Source of the DNA: JACVRW01 sp963827065
GTDB taxonomy: Bacteria; Actinomycetota; Thermoleophilia; Solirubrobacterales; Thermoleophilaceae
Length of the DNA stretch: 64,000 nucleotides
Direction: 5' to 3'
Assembly (NCBI GenBank): GCA_963827065.1
Contig: CAWGZM010000003.1
Span: 62,001-126,000 of the forward strand
Shown here: piece by piece, positions 57,598-64,000 of the stretch
Layout of the letters: every line of letters begins with the position of its first letter
How positions within the stretch are numbered: the first letter of the stretch is position 1
Notes under the pieces: generated by a model
Told to the model about the DNA's origin: nothing
The model's input: the letters and a program-made list of their open reading frames with translations, nothing else
Databases searched by the model: none
Translations under genes and position numbers: made by a program

Positions 57598-58695
57598 TCA
57601 GCCCTCGTCGCGGTCCTCGGAGGGGTTCTCCGTCCGGTTCTCCTCCTGGTCCTCGACCTGGTCGAGCGAGGTGATGTCGCTCTGACGCCGGACCTCGCAG
57701 TCGGGGTCCAGCTGATCGAACTGGTCGGTGACCACGAGGTCGCGGCCCTCGCCGCAGTGGACGATGTCGAGCTCGCCGTCGCGGACCATGATGCGGTCAC
57801 GCCCGGTCCCGCCGGTGAGCTCGTCTCCCTCGGGATCGCCGATCGCGGTCACGTCGACACGCGCCAGTGCCCAGAGGACGTCGGCGCCGTCGCCGCCGTC
57901 CGACTTGTCACGGCCGGGGTTGGCGAAGAGCTTGTCGGCTCCGCCGCCTCCGGTCTGAACGTCGTCACCCTGCCCGCCGGACATGAAGTCGCGGCCGGCG
58001 CCGCCGTTCAGGGTGTCGTTGCCGACACCGCCGTGCAACCGCTCGCAGCGGAAGAAGCCATCGCTGCGCGCCCGGCCGAGCCGAGCGCTTGCGCCCAGCC
58101 GATTGAACGAGAAGCCCGCGCCGCCGTCGACCGTATCGTCGTCCGGACCGGCGAAGATCCGGTCGCAGCCGGGCCCGCCGTTCAGGTTGTCGATCCCGGC
58201 GTTGCCGGTGATGAGGTCGAAGCCGCCGCCGCCGACGACCGTGTCGTTGCCGGCGTTCGCATGCAGCACGTCGCCGCGCCTGCCCGCGAAGCCGCCGCCG
58301 CCATTGATCGAGTCGTCGCCGAGCCCGCCGCGGACGAAGTCACGGCCCGAGCCGCCGTCGACGGCGTCGTTGCCCTCGCCGCCGAGCAGCGCGTCCCAGC
58401 CGGACTCGCCGTTCAGGGTGTCGTCACCCGCCGATCCGCGGACACCGTCCGCGTTCGGCCCGGCGTTGACGGTGTCGTTACCCGAGCCGGCGTGCACGAG
58501 GTCGCGGCCGGCCAGAGCGTTGACGCCGTCGTCGCCGCCCTTGGCCAGGATCCGGTCGTGGAACGGCGTCCCGGTCAGGGTGTTCGGACCATCGTCGCCG
58601 ACGATCCTCGCCGCCATCGCAGCCGTGGCCACGATGAGCGAGAGCGCTACGGCGCCCGTGATGATGAAGATGAGCCTGTTGCTACGCTGGCTCAA
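57598..58695 (-). CDS. RTX-type calcium-binding repeat protein
   Basis: A 365-residue surface protein. An N-terminal signal/anchor (about 8-29, LIFIITGAVALSLIVATAAMA) is followed by about 14 hemolysin-type nonapeptides (GGxGxDxLxG variants such as GGEGNDAVDGG, GGVGNDTLNGG) from about 35 to 320. The acidic tail (EDQEENRTENPSEDRDEG) has no repeats. The repeats form a calcium-stabilised beta-roll; no enzymatic domain is visible. TTG 58695 is chosen because AGGAGG lies 7 bases upstream, more convincing than an upstream ATG. Confidence 0.85.
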   Translation of the reverse strand: MSQRSNRLIFIITGAVALSLIVATAAMAARIVGDDGPNTLTGTPFHDRILAKGGDDGVNALAGRDLVHAGSGNDTVNAGPNADGVRGSAGDDTLNGESGWDALLGGEGNDAVDGGSGRDFVRGGLGDDSINGGGGFAGRRGDVLHANAGNDTVVGGGGFDLITGNAGIDNLNGGPGCDRIFAGPDDDTVDGGAGFSFNRLGASARLGRARSDGFFRCERLHGGVGNDTLNGGAGRDFMSGGQGDDVQTGGGGADKLFANPGRDKSDGGDGADVLWALARVDVTAIGDPEGDELTGGTGRDRIMVRDGELDIVHCGEGRDLVVTDQFDQLDPDCEVRRQSDITSLDQVEDQEENRTENPSEDRDEG

Positions 58696-58765
58696 GGGGC
58701 ATCCTCCTTGTGGTGGTGGGTGCCCCTCCAACCGTTCTTGGGAGAAAAAGTTGCGCGCCGGGCGG

Positions 58766-60355
58766 CTAGGTGCGCGTGGTCTGCCGCGCGTGGGCCCGGA
58801 TCTCGGACAGGATGCGCTCGAGCCGCGGCTCCGTGTCGCGATCGACGAAGCTCATCGCCGCCGCCACCGACGGGTGGATGCGGGCAATCTCCGCGTGCAG
58901 CGCGTGCGCCACGGCGCGATACGCCGGATGCCCCTCGCGCCCTGAGCGCAGCTCGATGAGGTGCATCGCCTCGCGCGCGTTCATGTCGAGGATGTAGCGG
59001 ATCCGGAAGCCGAGGCAGAGCGCGTAGGGCGCGAGCTCCGGACGGCCGAGCCCGACGATCCGCTCGTGCTCGGCGCCTGAGCGCTCGATCCCGGCGCGGT
59101 AGGCGTCGGCCACGCCCGCGGCCTCCAGCTCCTCGGGCACGCCCGCACCCAGCTCGGGGCCCAGCGTCTGCCACTGGATCGTGAGCATGCGATGGCGCTG
59201 GAGGTCGCGGAAGGCCCCGTAGTCGGAGACGACCTCGAAGCGATAGCGGAGCGCCTCGAAGCCGCGGCCCGGGCGGTGGCGGCGGTTGCGCCGCTCGCCG
59301 ACGAGCTCAGCAAGCATCGTCGCGCGCTCGTCCGGCGGCAGGTTGCGAACGGCGGCGCGGGCCTCGTCCTCCGAGCACGAGGCCGCCTCGAACAGGAGGG
59401 CCGCCAAGAGCTGCTCCTCGCTCCCCTCGACGGACAGCAGGCGCACGGCCGGACCTGCGGCCGCCTCGCCGCGCGAGCGGTCGAGGCCGAGACGGGCCGC
59501 CCAGTGCTCGGCGCTGCGGCCGCGCTCCTCGAGGTAGGAGATCCACTCGCCGCCGCGATCGGGCCGCTCGACGCGGGCGACGAAGCTCGGCATCACGGCC
59601 TTCAGCTCGGCCAGAACCATCGTTGCGTAGTCGCGCGCCTCGGGGAGCGGCGACGCGAACAGCCGCAGCAGCAGCTGCTCGTAGGCCTGGCCGGTTGCGA
59701 ATATGCCGACGTGCGACAGCGACGCGGCCGGCAGCAGCCCGCGCAGCAGGTCGAGCGCCTTGGCCTTGATCGAGCCACGGTGCGCCGCCTCGGGTTGGTT
59801 CGGGTCGCGCGGGAAGCGCTCCTCCGCCCAAGCCATCACGCGCGGCAGCGCCTCGGCGTAGGTGTCGAACAGGAAGTTCATCGCGGCCTCGTACTCCGGC
59901 CCGAGCTCGGCGCTGCGCCAGTAGCGGTAGCCGAGTCCCTCACCCATCGGAGCGTCGTACGGCATGTAGCGCGTCGACTGCTCGAGGTAGGCGGCGAGCC
60001 GCCCGCGCTGGAGCAGCTTCGTCATCACGTTCGAGACCCACTCGCAGGCGATGTGGGCGCCGCCCAGCTGCGCGACCGAGTCGTCGCCGTAGCCGAGGAA
60101 GATGCGCTCGTAGAGGGCGCGGGCGCGCTCGCCCTCCTCGCCGTCGAACGGGGCACCGGGCGCGGCGTCGCCTGCGAACTCGTCCAGGTACATCCGCCGC
60201 AGCGTCCCCTGGTAGCGGGAGTAGCGCGCGAACATCGCCCCCTTGACCGTCTCCGGCAGGCCGACCAGCGCGAACACCGGCCGGTCGAGGTTCGTGAAGT
60301 GCGGCGCGAGCAGAGCCCGCTCGGCGTCGCTGAAGGTCTCGACCGGGTAGTCCAT
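58766..60355 (-). CDS. FAD-dependent thymidylate synthase-like protein, two-ThyX-domain form
   Basis: A 529-residue protein, about twice the length of ordinary ThyX. The N-terminal half has GDDSVAQLGGAHIACEWVS and the motif QRGRLAAYLEQSTRY, equal to R-x-R-x7-S with Gly in place of the His of RHR. The C-terminal half has FEVVSDYGAFRDLQRHRMLTIQWQTLG, with intact RHR but Thr in place of the Ser. ThyX uses FAD and methylene-THF to make dTMP; whether this fused copy is active is uncertain. ATG 60355; an upstream extension is antisense to the PhoD gene and rejected. Confidence 0.83.
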   Translation of the reverse strand: MDYPVETFSDAERALLAPHFTNLDRPVFALVGLPETVKGAMFARYSRYQGTLRRMYLDEFAGDAAPGAPFDGEEGERARALYERIFLGYGDDSVAQLGGAHIACEWVSNVMTKLLQRGRLAAYLEQSTRYMPYDAPMGEGLGYRYWRSAELGPEYEAAMNFLFDTYAEALPRVMAWAEERFPRDPNQPEAAHRGSIKAKALDLLRGLLPAASLSHVGIFATGQAYEQLLLRLFASPLPEARDYATMVLAELKAVMPSFVARVERPDRGGEWISYLEERGRSAEHWAARLGLDRSRGEAAAGPAVRLLSVEGSEEQLLAALLFEAASCSEDEARAAVRNLPPDERATMLAELVGERRNRRHRPGRGFEALRYRFEVVSDYGAFRDLQRHRMLTIQWQTLGPELGAGVPEELEAAGVADAYRAGIERSGAEHERIVGLGRPELAPYALCLGFRIRYILDMNAREAMHLIELRSGREGHPAYRAVAHALHAEIARIHPSVAAAMSFVDRDTEPRLERILSEIRAHARQTTRT

Positions 60356-60396
60356 GGGCCGGGCCACGATAGCGCCGGTCCCGGCGGGCCTGCGCG

Positions 60397-62043
60397 TCAG
60401 GCGATCCGCACGTCGAGGACCCGCTCGAGGCGGGCCTCCTCGTCGTCGATGGGCACCGCCTTGTCGAGGTGCATGTCCATACGGCGGCCGTCGATCACGA
60501 GCGTCGCGACCTGATTGTCGAACCACGGGCCGCCGCCCGAGAGCCGCCAGCGGATGCCGGGATCCTCGACGCCGGCGCGCTTCGCGAGCTTCTCCCAGGC
60601 CCACTTGAACGGGCGGGACATGCCCATCCGGATGATCCTGCGCTCCTTGCCGTCGAGCGGGTTGCGGTAGGGCGAACAGACGGCCTGCCAGATGGCGCTC
60701 TCCACCCCGGACCCTTTCGGATAGGCGATCTCGAAGAGGTAGGCGTGGTGAACGTCGCCCGAGAGCGTCACGATCGACGCCGGCGATCTGCCGTGCTCCC
60801 CGGATCCGACGGCGCGCTGCAGCTCGACCATCTTGTGGAACGAGCGCTGGAACGCGCCCCAGTGCTCGAGGTCGAACTCCTGTCGCACCCACTCGCCGAA
60901 GCCGGCCATGCGCTGGCCCAGTGCGCCGCCGGCCACCGCCTCGCTCCAGGCCTCGGCGTACTGCATCCCCGGACCGAGCAGGTAGGGGAGCGAAGTGCCG
61001 AGCAGGAGGTGATCGAAGTCGCCCTGGGTGTGCTCGACGATCCAGTCCCACTCGGCGTCGTCGACCATCTGGCGGTCGTCCTCCTCGAGCACACGCCCGG
61101 CGCGAGCGTCGATCACGATCAGCCTCGTGCGGCCGATGTCGCGGCAATAGCTCCAGCGGCTGCCGGAGCGCTCGCGGTCGCCGCCATGGACGAACTCGCG
61201 CAGCACCTGCTCACCGTCGTCGGTCTCCTTGAGCCGGGCGAGCACCGGGTCGTCGCGGATCAGCTCAGGCGTGAGGTTGCCGAGATGCTGGTAGACCCAG
61301 TACGACATCATCGCGCCGATGCAGTGCTCCTCCCACCAGTCCGTCGCGCGCATCTCCTCGAGCCACTTCTCGGAGATGTTCCAGTCGTCATGCACGTCGT
61401 GGTCGTCGAAGATCATCGACGAGGGAATCGTCGAGAAGAGCCAGCGGATCTCGGGGTCGGACCAGCTCTCCTTATAGAGCTCGGTGTACTCCTCGAAGTC
61501 GAGGACGCGCCGGCCCGGCGGCTGGTCCATGTCGCGGCGCGTCTCGATGAACGCCATCGTCGCCGGCGAAACCTCGTCGGCGTACACCTGGTCGCCGAGC
61601 AGCAGCAGCACGTCCGGCCACTCCTCGCGCGACTGCTTCTGCATCCGCTCGGCGAGCGTGTGGAGGGCGTCGATCTCGCGCCCGCGCTCGTCCTCGTCCT
61701 TGCGCAGCGAGTAGGGGGGCGTGTGAGGCGCGGCAACACGGCACGAGCCGAACAGCATCTGGAGCGGGCGTTCCTTCGGGTAGGTCTTGAAGGCGCTCGG
61801 TGGGCGATCGTCGCCCGGCTCCGGCCAGACGACCTCGCCGTCGAGCTTCACCTCGTACTCATGCCAGCTACCCGGCTCCAGGCCGCCGGCGATGACGAGC
61901 GCGTAGTGATGCCCGCACACGCGGAAGGTCCGCTCGCTGGTACCGAGCACCTCGACCTCGCAGGGCTCGTCCGTCTCCATCCAGAAAACGGCCTCATCCT
62001 CGCTCACGAAGCGAAGAAGGGGACCGAGGATCAGGCTTGGCAT
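60397..62043 (-). CDS. PhoD-like alkaline phosphatase/phosphodiesterase
   Basis: A 548-residue metallophosphatase. The N-terminus (about 1-85) is a Fn3-like domain (DEAVFWMETDEPCEVEVLG). The catalytic part has FGSCRVA, LLLGDQVYADEV, IFDDHDVHDDWN with metal Asp/His, and SGDVHHAYLFEI. It lacks the Tat signal of secreted PhoD, so it is predicted cytoplasmic. A TAGGGT lies 6 bases before ATG 62043 (leaderless). Confidence 0.88.
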   Translation of the reverse strand: MPSLILGPLLRFVSEDEAVFWMETDEPCEVEVLGTSERTFRVCGHHYALVIAGGLEPGSWHEYEVKLDGEVVWPEPGDDRPPSAFKTYPKERPLQMLFGSCRVAAPHTPPYSLRKDEDERGREIDALHTLAERMQKQSREEWPDVLLLLGDQVYADEVSPATMAFIETRRDMDQPPGRRVLDFEEYTELYKESWSDPEIRWLFSTIPSSMIFDDHDVHDDWNISEKWLEEMRATDWWEEHCIGAMMSYWVYQHLGNLTPELIRDDPVLARLKETDDGEQVLREFVHGGDRERSGSRWSYCRDIGRTRLIVIDARAGRVLEEDDRQMVDDAEWDWIVEHTQGDFDHLLLGTSLPYLLGPGMQYAEAWSEAVAGGALGQRMAGFGEWVRQEFDLEHWGAFQRSFHKMVELQRAVGSGEHGRSPASIVTLSGDVHHAYLFEIAYPKGSGVESAIWQAVCSPYRNPLDGKERRIIRMGMSRPFKWAWEKLAKRAGVEDPGIRWRLSGGGPWFDNQVATLVIDGRRMDMHLDKAVPIDDEEARLERVLDVRIA

Positions 62044-62049
62044 CCAGGG

Positions 62050-62055
62050 ACCCTA
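62050..62055 (-). promoter_or_regulatory. -10 box of the PhoD-like gene (leaderless)
   Basis: TAGGGT on the minus strand with a 6-base gap to ATG 62043. Confidence 0.5.
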
Positions 62056-62120
62056 CCCCTCGTTCGAGGGGCCAACACACGTGTACTAGCTTTTCGGCTC
62101 TGGAGTCGGATCTTCAGACT

Positions 62121-63425
62121 GTGGGCCGCTCGATCCACTCCGCGTTCCCCACGCGGACGCGCAATCCCTTGCGTGCGCTGGACGAGAAGGCGATGGCGCT
62201 CGCCTCCCAGGACGCGGAGCTGCGGGCGGCTCTCTTCCGCTTCGTGGATGTGACCCCGGCCTGCCGCTCGCTCGACGATCTCGCCCGCCATCTGACCGCC
62301 TACCTGGACGAGGTGGACGAGCGCCCGCCGCCGATCGAGGCGGCGATGAGGATGTCCGGCACGCGCGCCGGGCGCGCCGCCCTCGGTGCGGCCGCAGCGG
62401 CGGGTGTGCGCCACATGGCGCACCGCTTCATCGTCGGCGAGACCCCGCGCGAGGCGATCAAGCCGATCCGGCATCTGTGGGAGCACGGCGCGGGGGTGTC
62501 GCTCGACCTGCTCGGCGAGGCGACCGTCACCTCGGCTGAGGCGGACCGCTACGCCGAGCGCTGCATGGACGCCCTCGAGACGCTCGCCGCCGCCGCGCCC
62601 GCCTGGCCGGCGCGTCCGGTGCTCGAGGAGGACTCGCTCGGGCTGGTGCCGCGCGTGAACCTCTCGGTGAAGGTGTCGGCGCTGAGCCCGCTGCTGCGGC
62701 CCGAGGCGCCCGACGTCGGCCGCGACGACGCGGCTCGCCGCATGCGCCCGCTGCTCGTGCGCGCACGCGAGCTGGGCGCGCACCTGCACATCGACATGGA
62801 GTCGGTCGACACGCTCGAGGCGACGATGGGGCTCGTCTTCGACATGCTCGGCGACCTGGAGCTCCGGGACGGGCCGTCCACCGGGGTCGTGCTCCAGGCC
62901 TACCTGCGCGAGTCGCCCGAGCAGCTCGAGCAGGTGATCGCCTGGGCCCGGTCGACGCCGCGCCGCTCGCCGCTCGTCGTGCGGCTCGTCAAGGGCGCCT
63001 ACTGGGACCACGAGGTGGTCGACGCCCGCCAGCACGGCTGGACGCCCCCCGTGTTCGAGGAGAAGCGCGACTCGGACCGCAACTTCGAGGTGCTGACGCA
63101 GCGGCTGCTGGAGGCGTGGCCGCACGTGCGGCCCGCGATCGCCTCGCACAACCTGCGCTCGGTGGCGCATGCGATCGCCGTCAACCGCGAGCTCGGTCGC
63201 GCGGATGGGGATCTCGAGCTGCAGGTGCTGCGCGGCCTCGGCGACGACCTGGCGGCTGCGTTGGCGTCGCTCGGGATGCGCGTGCGGATCTACTGCCCGG
63301 TGGGGGACATGGTCGCGGGCATGGCCTACCTGGTCCGGCGGCTGCTCGAGAACACCTCGAACGAGTCCTTCCTGGGCGATCAGCAGCGCGGGGTGTCGAT
63401 CGACGAGCTGCTGGCGGCGCCGTGA
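62121..63425 (+). CDS. putA: Proline dehydrogenase (PutA N-terminal type)
   Basis: A 434-residue PRODH TIM-barrel flavoenzyme that oxidises proline to pyrroline-5-carboxylate. Family segments: VSLDLLGEATVTSAEADRY, VNLSVKVSALSPLL, ARELGAHLHIDMES, RLVKGAYWDHEVVDARQHGW, IASHNLRS and a C-terminal YLVRRLLENTSNESF containing the paired Arg residues that bind the proline carboxylate. GTG 62121 is a likely start; CTG 62100 would add 7 residues. Its stop overlaps the next gene (GTGA), so PRODH and P5CDH are coupled as two separate polypeptides instead of the fused PutA. Confidence 0.9.
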   Translation: MGRSIHSAFPTRTRNPLRALDEKAMALASQDAELRAALFRFVDVTPACRSLDDLARHLTAYLDEVDERPPPIEAAMRMSGTRAGRAALGAAAAAGVRHMAHRFIVGETPREAIKPIRHLWEHGAGVSLDLLGEATVTSAEADRYAERCMDALETLAAAAPAWPARPVLEEDSLGLVPRVNLSVKVSALSPLLRPEAPDVGRDDAARRMRPLLVRARELGAHLHIDMESVDTLEATMGLVFDMLGDLELRDGPSTGVVLQAYLRESPEQLEQVIAWARSTPRRSPLVVRLVKGAYWDHEVVDARQHGWTPPVFEEKRDSDRNFEVLTQRLLEAWPHVRPAIASHNLRSVAHAIAVNRELGRADGDLELQVLRGLGDDLAAALASLGMRVRIYCPVGDMVAGMAYLVRRLLENTSNESFLGDQQRGVSIDELLAAP

Positions 63426-64000
63426 CGCCGCCCGGGTTCCGCAACGAGCCGATCCTGGAGCTGCGCCGCGCGGCGGTGCGCTCGTCACTCGCCGATGCCC
63501 TGCGCGAGCTCGATGCACGGCTGCCGCTCGAGGTGCCGGTTCTGATCGGCGGGGACCGCGCCGACCTTGGCGGGCTCGACTCCACCGACCCGGGGGCGCC
63601 CGAGCGCGTTGTCGCGCGCGCCGGCTCGGCGGGCGAGGACGAAGCGGCCGAGGCGGTGGGAGCGGCCGTCGAGGGCTTCCGCGACTGGGGTACACGCTCG
63701 GCCTCCGAGCGGGCGTCCGTGTTGCGGGATGCCGCCGAGCGCCTGCGCTCGCGGCGGCTCGAGCTGGCGGCGCTCCAGGTGCGCGAGTGCGCGAAGCCGT
63801 GGTCCGAGGCGGACGCCGACGTCTGCGAGGCGATCGACTTCCTCGAGTACTACGCCGCCGAGGCGGTCGAGCTCGGGCGCGGGAGAGAGCTGCTCCAGGT
63901 GCCCGGTGAGCGCAACACGATGCGCTACGCCCCGCGCGGGGTGGCGGCCGTGATCGCGCCCTGGAACTTCCCGCTGGCGATTCCCTGTGGGATGACCGCG
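63422..64000 (+). CDS. L-glutamate gamma-semialdehyde (P5C) dehydrogenase, N-terminal part (3' truncated)
   Basis: The frame starts at GTG 63422 and runs to the window edge (193 codons). It resembles the aldehyde dehydrogenase half of PutA: VTPPGFRNEPILELRR, GWGTRSA-like RDWGTRSASERASVLRDAAE, then LLQVPGERNTMRYAPRGVAAVIAPWNFPLAIP, the NAD-binding start of the family. The catalytic Cys lies beyond the window. It converts glutamate semialdehyde to glutamate, and is coupled to proline dehydrogenase. Confidence 0.9.
   Translation, partial: MTPPGFRNEPILELRRAAVRSSLADALRELDARLPLEVPVLIGGDRADLGGLDSTDPGAPERVVARAGSAGEDEAAEAVGAAVEGFRDWGTRSASERASVLRDAAERLRSRRLELAALQVRECAKPWSEADADVCEAIDFLEYYAAEAVELGRGRELLQVPGERNTMRYAPRGVAAVIAPWNFPLAIPCGMTA

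Noticed and set aside
58766..61147. 793-residue minus-strand extension of the ThyX-like gene
   Set aside because: The extra N-terminal part overlaps the same-strand PhoD-like gene in another frame, is Arg-rich and has no homology; ATG 60355 gives a clean family start.
1..64000. tRNA, rRNA, CRISPR arrays, riboswitches
   Set aside because: Reading the intergenic spaces, I found no T-loop GGTTCGAATCC-like box, no repeat-spacer series, and no space large enough for a riboswitch; the largest gap is about 200 bases. A tRNAscan or Infernal run would be decisive.

Overview
This is a high-GC, gene-dense chromosomal window with about 80 genes on both strands and no gap over 300 bases. It looks like an actinobacterium of the Thermoleophilia/Solirubrobacterales type. 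That is inferred from a fused 2-oxoglutarate dehydrogenase E2-E1 (Kgd type), a long two-domain ThyX-like protein, TrpB2, RTX-repeat surface proteins, an ECF sigma/RskA-type anti-sigma pair, an AbiEi/DUF559 protein and frequent GTG/TTG starts. It reads as ordinary chromosome, not a mobile island: I see no rRNA, tRNA, CRISPR array, integrase, transposase or phage genes.

Layout. 1-940: C-terminus of a TPR protein and a possible gene remnant. 937-4970 (-): overlapping operon of methyltransferase, NTF2-like/kinase fusion, RraA-family protein and PLP aminotransferase. 5033-8917: GH16-like protein, alpha/beta hydrolase, MBL protein, then two truncated polysaccharide-degradation genes (glucoamylase-like and GH3 beta-glucosidase) joined head to head by an apparent deletion. 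9087-11477: SDR, and a TetR regulator divergent from a DMT-type exporter with two matching operators. 11480-15816: the Kgd-type E2-E1 gene, which carries a one-base frameshift. 15870-25420: FAD oxidase, MBL protein, metF, MOSC protein, moaA, HD protein, methyltransferase, SMP-30, small stress-type proteins, YnfA-like protein. 25501-34981: ScyD-like protein, citrate synthase, lipoprotein, GNAT, small membrane proteins, PLP decarboxylase, PfkB kinase, quinone oxidoreductase, AbiEi/DUF559 protein. 35059-37788: four-gene coupled operon (DEAD helicase, cyclophilin, two thiol proteins). 37789-50918: HAD, kinase-like, cupredoxins, MFS, RpiB-like protein, Fpg, Bcp, sigma/anti-sigma, LPG-synthase-like membrane protein, CBS protein. 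50920-56024: two copies of a 70-bp palindromic repeat flanking queA, an SDR and a two-component system, then TrpB2. 56024-64000: GlsB-like protein, Rpe, RTX protein, ThyX-like protein, PhoD-like phosphatase, and proline dehydrogenase with the start of P5C dehydrogenase.

Three window-wide patterns stand out. First, many genes have a TANNNT -10 hexamer 6-7 bases before the start codon, which points to leaderless mRNAs; in three divergent pairs the two -10 hexamers overlap, so one short AT step may fire both ways. Second, convergent genes repeatedly share a single CTAG as both stop codons (eight cases), leaving no room for a terminator. Third, tandem genes are tightly coupled by ATGA/GTGA overlaps. 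Metabolically the window links TCA-cycle entry (citrate synthase, Kgd), one-carbon metabolism (metF, ThyX-like), molybdenum cofactor (moaA, MOSC), proline catabolism and oxidative-stress defence (Bcp, Fpg).
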